Source: Prorocentrum cordatum
Taxonomy: Eukaryota > Sar > Dinophyceae > Prorocentrales > Prorocentraceae
Reading direction: 5' to 3'
NCBI GenBank assembly: GCA_963575745.1
Contig: CAUYUJ010021159.1
Coordinates: 579,427-621,926 of the forward strand
DNA length: 42,500 nt
Made by a program: the position numbers and the translations under genes. The notes beneath the pieces were generated by a model. That model did no database searches and was not told where the DNA came from. It was given only the letters and a program-made list of their open reading frames with translations. The first letter of the stretch is position 1. Every line of letters starts with the position of its first letter. Below are positions 20,920 through 30,234 of the stretch, in pieces.

Positions 20920-21265
20920 GGCCGGGCAGGGGGGGCGCCTCCTCGTGGTGGGAGCGAAGCGGGGGGGCGGCGGCGCGGGAGGGGCGGCGCGGGGGGGGGG
21001 GGCACGATGGGGGGCGGCACGATGGGGGAGCGGCGCGGGGGGGGCGCGGCACGAGGGGGGAGCGGCGCAGGGGGGGAGCGGCGCGGGGGGGGGGGGGGGG
21101 GGCGCGAGGGGGGAGCGACACGATGGGGGGGCGGCACGAGGTGGAGGATGCAGCGCGCACGATGGGGGGGGAGCGGCACGATGGGGGGGGAGCGGCACGA
21201 GGGGGGGGGCGGCACGAGGGGGGGGAGCGGCGCGGTGGGGGGGAGCGGCGCGAGGTGGAGGATGC
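20920..21265 (+). repeat. G-rich minisatellite with long G runs
   Basis: Variants of GGGGGGAGCGGCRCGAGGG follow each other. AGGTGGAGGATGCAGCGCGC occurs at about 21139 and again at about 21252, so blocks of about 113 bp are duplicated. Numerous runs of four or more G make G-quadruplex formation on this strand likely. Opposite-strand Pro/Ala/Arg frames are artefacts. Confidence 0.85.
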
Positions 21266-22230
21266 AGCGCGCAGCTTCGCCCCGGTGCGTGCGCGGTGGC
21301 ACGTGGGCCAAGAGGCCGAGGGCCCTCGCCAGCGGCAGCGCGAAAGATAGGAAGCTGCAGCAAAGACAGCACCAGTGGCGGGCCGTTTTTCAATCCCAGG
21401 ACTTTTCGAGGTGGCGTATACTTGTTGCCCCGTTTTCCTAGGGAGACAACGTAACATGTATACACCAGGGTCCCGTGTGAGGCCACGATCCTCGTGAGGG
21501 GTAGCGAAAAATAGCCCCCCCCCCCTGGGGATCGCCCGGGACCCGGCCGGGGATCAGCCGGGGTACTTTTCGCCCGGGGGCCCCCAGGGGCCGCCCCGCG
21601 CGCGCGAACTAGAAATATTCTTAAGTAGTTACCGGAGATCTTAGCACGCCTCTGGCCCGTTGGGACGGCGAATTTGGGTTTAGTGTATTCACCAGGACTG
21701 CCATTACGTATTCGGTTCCTTGACCCCACGTGTGGGTTTACCTGGTCATTTTGGGCTTCCTTGGATTGCCCTCCTGGGACTCCTCGTCCATCTGGCAACC
21801 GCCTACCTGTCCAGGTGCACCGCTCTCGGGCTTGCCAGCATGTTCGTCGTGTGCCCTTCCAAAGACATCCCTTAATGATCTTCGGCCCTGGCCACGGCTG
21901 CCTGTGCCGCAGCCGCTCCCCGTCCTGGGTTTACCATCTCTCACCGGACTGTGCTTCAGTGCGTTCCGGGCGTGTCCCACCCGTGGCTTGACCGGCGTTT
22001 GATCGCCTCCGCACTCTTGCGCCCGCTGACTTCAGAGAAGTTCCAGTCATCCTGGGTTTCCACTTCCGGCTTTGGCGCCCGTCCCGGAGCAGTTCCCCGG
22101 TTTCGGCAAATTTTTGTCCCAACCATCCTGTGGTGTTGGGTCTTCGTTTTGAATAGAGGGTCCCCGCGTTCCTCCTTCCTCCTTCCTTCCTCCCCCTCCT
22201 CCCCCTCCTCCCTCCTTTTTGCGTTTCACC
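21266..22230. other. Segment without a supported gene
   Basis: C- and G-rich blocks at 21510-21605 could fold. The segment at 22110-22165 resembles the TCC-linked repeat of 14390-14463. A short pyrimidine tract follows at 22166-22220. No domain was recognised in any frame. Confidence 0.45.
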
Positions 22231-22830
22231 CACCCAGTACAGCGTTTCGTGGCCCCATAGGGAGCTCCACCGAAGCCCCCAGTGGGACCGTCCGGGACGC
22301 GTAAATTTCACATGTTCACTCACCCAGTACAGCGCTTCGTGGCCCCATAGGGAGCTCTACCGAAGCCCCCAGTGCGGGACCGTCGGGGACGCGTAAATTT
22401 TTCATTTTCATCCACCCAGTACAGCGCTTCGTGCCCCATAGGCAGCTCCACCGAAGCCCCCAGTGGGACCGTCCGGGACGCATGAATTTTGCATTTTTGC
22501 CCACCCAATGCAGCGTTTCGTGGCCCCATAGGGAGCTCCACCGAAGCCCCCAGTGGGACCGTCCGGGACGCATGAATATAGCATTTTCACCCGCCCAGTG
22601 CAGCGTTTCGTGGCCCCATAGGGAGCTCTACCGAAGCCCCCAGTCGGACCCTCTGGGACGCGTAAATTTCGCATTTTCACCCGCCCAGTACAGCGCTTCG
22701 TGCCACATAGGCAGCTCCACCGAAGCCCCCAGTGGGACCGTCCGGGACGCATAAATTTGGCATTGTCAGCTCCACCGACAGCCCCAGTGGTACCAGTGCA
22801 GCGCTTCGTGGCCCCATAGGGAGTTTCACC
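22231..22830 (+). repeat. 90-bp tandem repeat, seven copies
   Basis: The marker CRCCCARTRCAGCG begins copies at 22231, 22321, 22413, 22502, 22592 and 22682, with a partial copy at about 22791. Spacings are 90, 92, 89, 90 and 90 bp. Each has GGCCCCATAGGGAGCTCCAC and GGGACCGTCCGGGACGC. The opposite strand is open through part of the array (Trp-Gly-Leu-Arg-Trp repeats), but the 92- and 89-bp spacings change frame, which argues against a coding repeat. Confidence 0.9.
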
Positions 22831-23338
22831 AACGAAGATATTCACAATTGCGGTACCCACAACTGCATATGGTTGGGTCCTTCGCCTGGATATTTTTGTT
22901 TTTCTCCCCCAAACCGTTGTCAACCCAGAGCCCATGTCGCTGGACATGGTAAAAAGCAGCCATGCCATCTCGGCGCCCCTTTCGGGAGTCGGAGGACCGT
23001 TTTGGAGGGGTGAGCCTCCTGTGGCCTCTTTTGGGCGCTCTGGGAGCTCTCTTGTGGGCCAGCCGAGGCACGTATAGGCTTGTCTAGATGCTTCGTTTGT
23101 TTCACGGCATGTTCCTTTCCGCGTCGGCATTGCGATCTCGCCGAACACGCAGACCGAAGTGAAGTCAGACGTTAGACTCCTACAGATCGCGCGGGTCAGT
23201 GCGTTTCCAACCGGACTACTCGCTCGCCCTGCGGGGTTCGAGGGGAAATCGTGCGGGAGGGGCATGCTGAGGCGAGGCTCCCTTGGGCCTTCCCCAGAGG
23301 TCAGATTCTTGCCCTGGTGGGTCCACGGGTCGGCGACT
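22831..23338. other. Segment without a supported gene
   Basis: No repeat or inverted-repeat structure was seen. A - strand frame (22408-23541) covers it but also runs through the 90-bp array, so it is not supported. Confidence 0.4.
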
Positions 23339-23506
23339 ACAAAGGGTGTGGTTTGCGATCGGCACCGTTTGGGCCTGGGGGTCACGACGCTGTCCTCGTC
23401 GGGCCTCCTCGGGGCGCGGGAGAACTCCATCGAGGTCCCCGCGCGCCCTCTGGGGTGCCCCCCAGGATGTTCCCCAGGGTGCCGGTTGCAAACCACACCC
23501 TTTGCA
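23339..23506. mobile_element. MITE-like inverted-repeat element, single copy
   Basis: The left end AAAGGGTGTGGTTTGC (from 23341) continues to CGGCACC. The right end carries GCAAACCACACCCTTT preceded by GGTGCCG. Over 28 bp, 25 positions pair. The interior also folds (CCTCGGGGCGCG against CGCGCGCC). The element is 168 bp long with no open frame of its own. Confidence 0.7.
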
Positions 23507-23934
23507 AACCTCACCCTTTTTGGAGTCGCCGAGCGGGGCACGACGTGCGCGAGGGCTGTGCCGAGTCCGACTCGAGGCTCGAAGGAGCCACGCGGCTCCA
23601 GATGCCCCGCGCCAGGTGCCGTTCGCTCCAGCGGCAGCCGCTGGCAACATCAGCGTGCCACGCGCACCACGGGGAGCCAGCTCACCACTGCCCGTCGCTG
23701 CTGATGCCTGGCCTGCATCGGTTCTCGTCTGGACCTGCCTGGTCTCCGACCATGAGGAAGGGGGGGGGAAGGGGGGGGGGGCGAGGCCAGACATCACAGC
23801 AAGAGCCCTGCGCACCCCATTCTCCTGGGCCGCCCCTCGAGCAACGCCCTGACGCGAGAAGCGCTGGGCGACAGGATCTCCTCCCTCTTGGGGTTCCCCT
23901 CTGTCCCTGCGGCGCACTTGCTTCTCGAGTTGGG

Positions 23935-24015
23935 CCTCCACGGATCTCTCGGCCTCTTCCCATGGACCGGCCGTTCATCCCGAGTCGTTTATCGACGGTC
24001 TTGGGGCCATTAGGC
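23935..24015 (-). repeat. Dispersed repeat family C, fragment
   Basis: GGACCGG, TTCATCC, GAGTCGTTTATCGACGG and TTGGGGCCA match the order in the copy at 6430-6490. A GGA tract follows immediately. Confidence 0.55.
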
Positions 24016-24023
24016 GGCACCCA

Positions 24024-24123
24024 GGAGGAGGAGGAGGTGGAGGAGGAGGAGGAGGGAGGAGGAGAAGGAGGAGGAGGAGGAGGGTGAGGAGGAGGAGGAG
24101 GAGGAGGAGGAGGAGGAGGAGGA
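24024..24123. repeat. (GGA)n polypurine microsatellite
   Basis: About 100 bp of GAG/GGA triplets with few interruptions. Confidence 0.95.
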
Positions 24124-24650
24124 CAGAGGCACACAAACATTGGCCGCTGCGATTTCCCGACGCCCGGATCTGAGTGTCACCCTATGTCGCCCCGAGGGGG
24201 CCCGAAGGTAACCGCGCTCTCACGCCTCGCGGCTGGGCTGGAGAGGCGCCCTTCTCTAGGGGGGCGCTGCGGGGGCGCGAAGGCAGCTGTGCATCGCGAG
24301 GCGCGATGCGCGAAGCTAGGTGACCGGTGTACAGGAGGAGATCGACCACAAGAAACCTTCTCCTCAAGTACGATGGGCGCAACATAAGGCAAGGGTGTTT
24401 CTTGGCATGAGTCTCCACTGCACTGCCATCTTGGCTCGGGCGAGCTGCCGCCTGGATGGCGGCGGCGGGCCCTGCGCCCGCGGCTTCCGTGCTCAGGGGC
24501 AGCGGTACGCGGGGAGGGACCGGCTCGGGAGGGGGCGTGTCGGCTCCCGAAGGAAAGCTGGCGCGAGGACGGAGAGCAGCCTCTGCCGGGGAGGACTCTG
24601 CCCTTGTGCTCCCTGTGTCTGGGGCGATCCTCCACTCTGGGGTGTTGTTC
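24124..24650. other. GC-rich segment without a supported gene
   Basis: Open frames overlap on both strands and none has a recognisable domain. No repeat structure was noted. Confidence 0.4.
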
Positions 24651-24654
24651 GTCT

Positions 24655-24865
24655 GGTGTGTGTGTGTGTGTGTTGGGGGGGGGGGTCTGTGTGTGCGTGT
24701 GTGTGTTTGTGTGTGTGTGTGTGCGTGTGTGTGTGTGTGGGTGTGGGTGTCTGTGTGTGTGTGCGTGTGGTGTGGGTGTGTGTGTGTGTGTGGGTGTGTG
24801 TGTGTGTGTGCGTGTGTGTGTGTGTGGGTGTGGGTGTGGGTGTCTGTGTGTGTGTGTGCGGGGGG
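24655..24865. repeat. (GT)n microsatellite with GGGTGTGGGTGTC variants
   Basis: GTGTGT runs alternate with GGGTGTGGGTGTCTGTG blocks in a larger repeat of roughly 100 bp (compare 24735-24770 with 24820-24860). A G run and a GGT run follow at 24860-24895. The frames read Cys/Val on + and His/Thr on -. Confidence 0.95.
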
Positions 24866-24899
24866 GGTAGTGGTGGTGGTGGTGGTGGGGGGGGGCTCG

Positions 24900-25984
24900 C
24901 CCCCTCGACGAAGGGGCTCACGTTCCTGATCCGCGTTGCTTTCGCCGCGTGCCGATTGTCGTCGCCTACTGATCGCCGATGATTGCTAAATATCTTAGTT
25001 TTGGTCCCCTCTTTTCTCTCTCGGCGGTGAATCGGACTAGTCCTAAATAATTAGTTGCCACCGGTTGGTCGGACCTCAGTCCTTCAATCAGGCCGCCGAA
25101 AAAATAGTTACCCCTTAGTGTGGGGGGTCTCCTAATTAACGACCTTTCAGGGTCAGGCATGCTAGCCCACCCCACCCTGGAACGTGCAGCTTCGCTATTG
25201 GGCACCCATTGCCGATCCATCGGCGATGTATCGCCGAGTCAGGCCAGATGTTTCCCCTTTCCCCCCACCGAGCCGGTTCCTTGGTGCTTCTCGGGTCATA
25301 GTTCGGGCAATTGGCGGCCGTTCGAGACGATCCGGGTGAGATCGTTCTCAGAGAGGCGCAGCTGCTGGAAGGCATCCCGAGGCTGGAAAAACGTCGAGAA
25401 CCGACGAAAATATCAGATTTGTGTCATCTCTAGCCATATTTCACCACGTCGACCCCCAGATGTCTCGACTCACTGCCCGGGACCAGTTCTTCATCCCAAG
25501 TCGTTTCCTGCTCGCCCAGGGGGGCCTGGCAAGGGTTCCCTGCTACAGGAAGCGGCGAAGCACCGTGCGCCGTGGTTTTGTTCTTCATGACGCGAGGAGG
25601 TCCGGGAGCCCCCCATCGCTCCCCAAATCGGCCACCGCGCTCCCGGACCCCTCCCGGGGTGCGCCGCCGCGGCGAAACAACCGCACACGAGCCGCGGCTC
25701 CGCCCCGACAGAGGGCGGAAGGAGCGCCCCTTGAGCCGGGCCCCCCCCCCCCCCCCGCTGAGCGGGTCCCCCCCCGTACCGTCGCCCCTCACGTGCGCGG
25801 GCCCCCGCGCGCGCCAGGGCCACCCCGCGCCCACGCACCGCCGCCGCCGCGCGCCGCATGCCGTGGGCGCCGCCTGCCGCGGCCTGCCGCAGGCCGGCGA
25901 TCTCTCACACCTGCCAGCGCCAGTGGTCTCTCCCTCTCTCTGCCTCCCCTCCCTCCTCCCTCCCCCCTCCTCCCTCCTCTGTTC
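24900..25984. other. Mixed segment, no gene seen
   Basis: At 25020-25098 TCGGCGG and CCGCCGA with adjoining GGACT and AGTCC suggest a short worn foldback of about 80 bp in a locally AT-richer patch. Fragments of dispersed family C occur at 25470-25600. A 16-base C run lies near 25741. The remaining frames are compositional. Confidence 0.45.
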
Positions 25985-26098
25985 TCTCTCCTGCTCCTCC
26001 TCCTCCTCCTCCTCCTCCTCCTCCTCCTCCTCCTCCTTCTCCTGCTCCTGCTCCTCCTCCTCCTCCTCCTCCTCCTTCTCCCTCCTCCTCTCTTTCGT
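25985..26098. repeat. (TCC)n microsatellite
   Basis: TCC triplets interrupted by TGC and TTC. It translates as poly-Ser, poly-Pro or poly-Leu on + and poly-Glu, poly-Arg or poly-Gly on -. Confidence 0.95.
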
Positions 26099-26384
26099 GA
26101 CGAGCCCGGACGGACCTTGAAGCCAGCTGGGGTCTGAGGTGGTCCAGGCCTGGTTCCAGCTCGCAGGCAGGGGGGATGTTCGAGGCTCGGGGTTCGAGAA
26201 GGTCTTTTGCACTTTTCGGCCTGCTGGGACAGGTTTCGGGCCCTGGCACCGTTGAAAACGGATCTGGGCTGAAACTCTGCCCCAGATGGACCCGGGGACG
26301 GATCGGGTCTCCGATTTTGACCGGGTTTGGGCGCACCGCCCGTCTTGAGAATCCAGCTCAGTCCCCTGGCCGCCTCCAAGACAG

Positions 26385-26510
26385 ACCCACCCTGACCTCC
26401 GACGAGATGATGCCAGACATGCTCGCGTCTTGAGGAGATCGGGGCGGAGTTATGTTGTCGTCTTGGCCTCTGGGAGTCCTCGCCGGGGCCCGGGGCTGCA
26501 AAGACCTAGT
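26385..26510 (+). repeat. Dispersed repeat family C, worn fragment
   Basis: CCAGACATGCTCGCGTC and ATCGGGGCGG resemble CCAGACATGATCGCGTC and ATCAGGGCGG at 28698-28735. As at 28690-28890, a family B inverted-repeat element follows within a short distance. Confidence 0.5.
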
Positions 26511-26511
26511 C

Positions 26512-26968
26512 ACTTGGATTCTCGTTGGGGTTGCTAAGGGGCCAGGGGGTTCTGAGTATCGCCGAGCGCGTTCCACTACTCGCAACATGCCTACTCGCAA
26601 ACGTCCGAAAAAAACACCTGTCTGCTTCGATGTAATTTCTCGTAGAGCACCCGCGGGGGGATCCGGGCCATTTGCGAGTAGTTACTTTGCGAGTGGTGCA
26701 ACGCGCTCGTCTAGGGTAGCTACCAAGGTTCGCTACATACGGCCTGAGCTAGTTTATAAGTGGGTTGCAAGTGCCCTAAGGGCCTACGGGGGGCGAAGAT
26801 CTGGGCGAAGTGGACGGAGCCCATTTAGCATAGTTGCACAACTTGTTTTAGCCACAAAGACTTGGGTATGCCTGACATATGTATAAGCTAGGTTAGGCAG
26901 CATCTATATCGACACTAACATCCACGAACAGTCCCCTATACCCTCGGCAACCTCAGCGGTGATCGAAG
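26512..26968. mobile_element. MITE-like family B, copy 2, interrupted by another element
   Basis: The left end CTTGGATTCTCGTTGGGGTT and the right end CCTCAGCGGTGATCGAAG are the family B termini. The interior words AAGTGCCCTAAG and AGCTAGGTTAGGC match the other copies. It is 457 bp instead of about 260-270 bp because a 147-bp foldback element sits inside. Confidence 0.7.
26563..26709. mobile_element. MITE-like element nested in family B
   Basis: The left arm begins CGAGCGCGTTCCACTACTCG and ends ACTCGCAAA at 26601. The right arm runs from TTTGCGAGTAG at 26671 to AACGCGCTCG at 26709. The arms pair at 33 of 39 positions. It lies in the interior of the family B copy at the point where that copy departs from its relatives, so it inserted later. 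No clear target-site duplication was found. Confidence 0.75.
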
Positions 26969-27805
26969 CAGGATGAAACATCGATCCTGGGAAAGGGTCG
27001 GGATCTCGGGGAAGTCAGGACAGCGCATGTCTGGGATCGTTTTTGTCTGCGAGTGTTTCCCTGGGCGCTTTTCTGCGCCTCCGGGGGGCGTTCTAGGGGC
27101 CACGGCCAGATTCCACTCGAAATTCAGATCAGGACGCACCCGTGGACGGGTCCAGAAGTCGATGTTTGATCGTAGGCCCTCAAGTCCCCACATTTGTTCG
27201 ACCAGGTGATTGTTGTCAATCGGGGTGTTTTTCTTCGACCTCGTTCTCTGGGACCACTTGCTTGTCCCATGGGCAATCATATCGGAGGTGGACAGACCTC
27301 CTACCCTGACACGTCGATTAAGGAATTGGCCGTTTTCGGTTCGCGAGAGGGCGTCGCGGCCGTCGTTTTGCGGGTCCAGGTCTGTCGGTTTCGGTCCCAG
27401 GCTGTTTTCACTAAGGGGAGGTCTACTAAAGGGAGGTTTGTCCACCGCCGATCATACATGGATCTGGGACGGAAATCCACCGCTGGGGAAGGAGTCGGGA
27501 TTCCTGAGGCCGCGCACAAAAGAAATTACAACGCCAGACGCTGCATCCTCATCTCAGTCTGTCCTCATCCTGCAGGGCCCATTTCGATGAGATGCCGATT
27601 TCACCCCGCTCGATGAAATTCGATTTCGATTCCCCGGGCGATCCGCTGCGGCCCGGTACCTGCTCAGTGCAGCCGTGTGTCCAGGAGCAGCCGGTCCGAT
27701 TCGATCCTGACTCAGTGCCCCTTCCCGGTTCGATCCCATGCCTGCTCCAACCTGGCCCGGCTTGACCTTTTCTATGCCGAACGCTTCTGTCTTGCCGCCG
27801 TCTCT
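26969..27805. other. Segment without a supported gene
   Basis: The first 60 bases (GGATGAAACATCG, GGGAAAGGGTCGGG) are a worn family C fragment. The rest has open frames without recognised domains. No inverted repeat was noted. Confidence 0.45.
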
Positions 27806-28180
27806 TCCTCCTCCCCCTCCCCCTCCTCCTCCTCCTCCTCCTCCTTCTCTCTTCCTCCTCCTCTCCCCCCCTCCCCCTCCTCCCCCTCCCCCCCCTCCCC
27901 TCCTCCTCCTCCCTCCCTCCTCCTCCTCCTCCCTCCCTCCTCCTCCTCCTCCCCTCCTCCTCGTCCCCCTCCTCCTCCTCCTCCTCTCCTCCTCCTCCTC
28001 CTCCTCCTCCTCCTTCCTCCTCCTTCTCCTCCTCCTCGTCCTCCTCTTCCTCCCCTTCCTCCTCCTCCTCCTCCTCCTCCTCCTCCTCCTCCTCCTCCTC
28101 CCTCCTCCTCCTCCTCCTCCTCCTCCTCCTCCCCCTCCTCCCCTTCTCCTCCTCCCCCCCCTCCTCCTCCTCCGCCAGGC
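27806..28180. repeat. Long (TCC)n polypyrimidine tract
   Basis: About 375 bp of CTC/TCC triplets with C-run interruptions, one of the two longest pyrimidine or purine tracts in the window. All three frames are open on both strands because of the repeat. Confidence 0.95.
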
Positions 28181-28282
28181 AGGGCGCAGGTCGCTGGCGT
28201 GCCGGGCGCCTGGCGTCGGCACCGAGGCGAGCGGGCCAGCGTGAAAGGCTGGGTGCCCGAGCCTGGCGCGCCCATGCTCGGT

Positions 28283-28493
28283 TTTGGACGCCCGAAATGG
28301 GTACGGAAAAATGGGTAGAATGCCCAACAACAAATGTTGTCCCAAACCAACAGCGGCCCCTGTTGGGAAGGCGGTCTCCTGTCTCAAATGGACACAGGCC
28401 GCGGCGACACCGACAGTGAGTCCTGTTCAAAATGAACAGGAACTGCTGTTGGGCATTGTACCCATTTTTCCGTACCCATTTCGGGCGTCCAAA
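28283..28493 (+). mobile_element. MITE-like family A, intact copy with target-site duplication
   Basis: The termini are 47 bp long and pair at 46 positions. The left (28283-28329) starts TTTGGACGCCCGAAATGGGT and the right (28447-28493) ends ACCCATTTCGGGCGTCCAAA. The element is flanked by TCGGT at 28278-28282 and 28494-28498, a probable 5-bp target-site duplication. Inside are CAACAGCGGCCCCTGTTGG and TCCTGTTCAAAATGAACAGG. With 211 bp and no open frame it must depend on a transposase encoded elsewhere. The near-identical arms suggest recent activity. Confidence 0.9.
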
Positions 28494-28514
28494 TCGGTGG
28501 CCAAGCCTTAGGTT

Positions 28515-28661
28515 GGGCCTGTCCCTTTACAGGAGGAATATTCAACAAATAAGCAAACAAATAGTATGGGAATTATTTTTGGAGTATTTTCAAACATTTT
28601 GGAATATTAGTTGGATATTGTTTGTTTTTCGTCGGGAATCCCCGTGTAGGGGGACACGCCC
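28515..28661. mobile_element. MITE-like family I, copy 1 (AT-rich interior)
   Basis: The left end GGGCCTGTCCCTTTACAGGA is inverted at the right end, whose reverse complement begins GGGCGTGTCCCCCTACACGG. The interior is strikingly AT-rich against the GC-rich surroundings. Two relatives lie at 30861-31015 and 31110-31275. It has no coding capacity. Confidence 0.75.
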
Positions 28662-28689
28662 GGCTTAAGCCAAGCCCTTGGCGCCGCGG

Positions 28690-28890
28690 CATTTGACCCA
28701 GACATGATCGCGTCGTAAACAAAATCAGGGCGGCAGGTTGTTCCCTGCTTTCGGCCCCTGGAGGCCCTCACTGGGCCCCGGGGCCGTCAAAAAACGACGC
28801 AGGATGAAAAACCGGAACCGGGGAAAGGGTGGGGAGTTCCAGGGACGCCGTCCTGAAAAAATCAGGCCGTCGCATGTTTGGGAAGCAGCG
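28690..28890 (+). repeat. Dispersed repeat family C, best-preserved copy
   Basis: The copy contains CCAGACATGATCGCGTC, GGGCCGTCAAAAAACGAC, GGATGAAAAACCGG and GTCGCATGTTTGGGA in order. It matches the reverse-oriented copy at 6410-6585 and the fragments listed there. No open frame is conserved between copies. Confidence 0.65.
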
Positions 28891-28955
28891 TCGCCCACGG
28901 AGGTGTCCACCCGAGCAGTTTTTGTTGACAGTCCCGGTGCCCGGCGAATTCGCCC

Positions 28956-29225
28956 GCTTGGATCACCGCTGGGGTTGCTCAGGGGACGTGGGCTCCTGAG
29001 TGGATTCCCCGGTGGGCTGTATCTGGCCGAGCCTAGCTTAGAAGTTAGTTGCGGAGCAAAGACCTGGGCAGAGTGGGCGGGACCAGCTAGCAGAATTACC
29101 AAACCATGTTAGGCCACTTGGGGCATGTGCCATGAATGTATCAGCTAGGCTAGGCCAGATGTAGCCCAGACTGCATCCAGTACCCAATCCCCCATCCTCT
29201 TAGCAACCTGAGCGGTGGTCTAAGC
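28956..29225. mobile_element. MITE-like family B, copy 3 (uninterrupted)
   Basis: The left end GCTTGGATCACCGCTGGGGT pairs with the right end, whose reverse complement reads GCTTAGACCACCGCTCAGGT. Pairing continues through GTTGCTMAGRGG and GAGTGGAT-like words to about 45 bp. It is 270 bp long. The middle includes TCTGGCCGAGCCTAGCTTAG and CTAGGCTAGGCCAGAT, which themselves pair. Confidence 0.75.
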
Positions 29226-30230
29226 AGAGGCTCAACATAGCAAACAGCTGTACGTCGTGGTTGTTTCACGCGAGAGCGTCGGGGAGCTGGAGCGGTCCGC
29301 AGCTGCGCAGGCCTGGCGGGCTTCTCAGACACTGAGATCCGACGTAGAAAAAAAGTTCAATGGCCGTGGCAAGAGCACAACCAAAGACCTCGACCTCATC
29401 TTTCTGCCCAACCTTTTCGGGCCCCATCGATCTGTGGGGGTCCCAGGGTCCGAACCTGGGCCAAATCTCCCGGCGACATCGCCCGAGCCTGTACGAGATG
29501 GCCCAGCGACGCTGGGATCTCAGGGAGGCGTTCTGTCTGAGTCTAGCACGTTTCATTGCACGGAGGGGCAAGGGGGGGTGGGCGGCGTGGCGAGGCCCGA
29601 ATGGAAATCTGGACTTCACGCAAGCCGGGATGAACCTCCACGCCTGCTCGGCCCAGCGCTGCCGGGAAATGCGCGGGAGGGGGGTGGGAGGGGAAAGCCA
29701 CGCAAGTAAAATGTGCCTGAGTTTACAGTCGGGCCGAGGTATGAGATCGAGGTCGGCTCGGGGAGGATACCCTGATGTTCCTCGTGCTTGTTTGGGTGTT
29801 CTCGTGCATGCTGGGGAGACTTCCCTTGGATGCTCTCTGAGTGCTTTGGCCGGCGGAGGGCCTCAATTGTTCTGCGAGGCCGTTCTCCTGCCCCGGGTGC
29901 GACTGTACGGGAGCACCGCCTCGACGGTGGGGCGAGCTCGCCCAGCGAGGTCGCCCGAAGCCGGGCGACACCGCCAAGCCACGACAGGACCTCAGGGCTC
30001 CTCGGGCGGCGGCGCCTCCCGCGCAGGCCGGGCGCGTGGCGCCGGCGCGCCCGGCGCGCCCGCCCTGCGGCTGTGCGCCGCGGCGGCCGGCGCGCTGTGC
30101 GGCCGCTGCGGCGGGCCGCGGCGCGGCGCGGGGGCCACGAGGCGCAGCGGGGAGCAGCGGGCGGGGCGACGGGGGGGGGGCATGCCTGAGGGGGTTTGCA
30201 GGCACCGAGGGGGTCTGGGACGGTCGTAGA
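29226..30230. other. Segment without a supported gene; extreme GC at right
   Basis: A + frame from an ATG at 29360 to 30229 is 289 codons, but it ends in Ala/Gly/Arg-rich sequence made by the extreme GC segment 30000-30180 and overlaps equally long - frames. No domain was recognised. I keep it as unsupported. Confidence 0.4.
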
Positions 30231-30234
30231 ACGA

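Noticed and set aside
20632-21798. 388-codon - frame rich in Pro, Ala and Arg
   Set aside because: It crosses the G-rich minisatellite. Composition explains its openness, and overlapping frames are as long.
22231-22830. Seven evenly spaced repeats, considered as a CRISPR array
   Set aside because: The full 90-bp unit is repeated including the would-be spacers, no cas genes are present, and the context is eukaryotic.
22408-23541. 377-codon - frame ending in Trp/Gly-rich repeats
   Set aside because: It consists of part of the 90-bp array plus a foldback element and GC-rich DNA. The array spacing is not a constant multiple of three.
27549-28430. 293-codon - frame rich in Glu and Arg
   Set aside because: It is the 375-bp TCC tract read from the other strand, extended into a MITE-like element.
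29430-29470. Small hairpin with GGGTCCGAACC, considered as a tRNA T-arm
   Set aside because: The loop lacks the TTCRA sequence and no acceptor, D or anticodon stems can be placed around it.
29360-30229. 289-codon + frame starting with ATG
   Set aside because: The C-terminal third is extreme-GC Ala/Gly/Arg sequence, no domain was recognised, and - frames of similar length overlap it.
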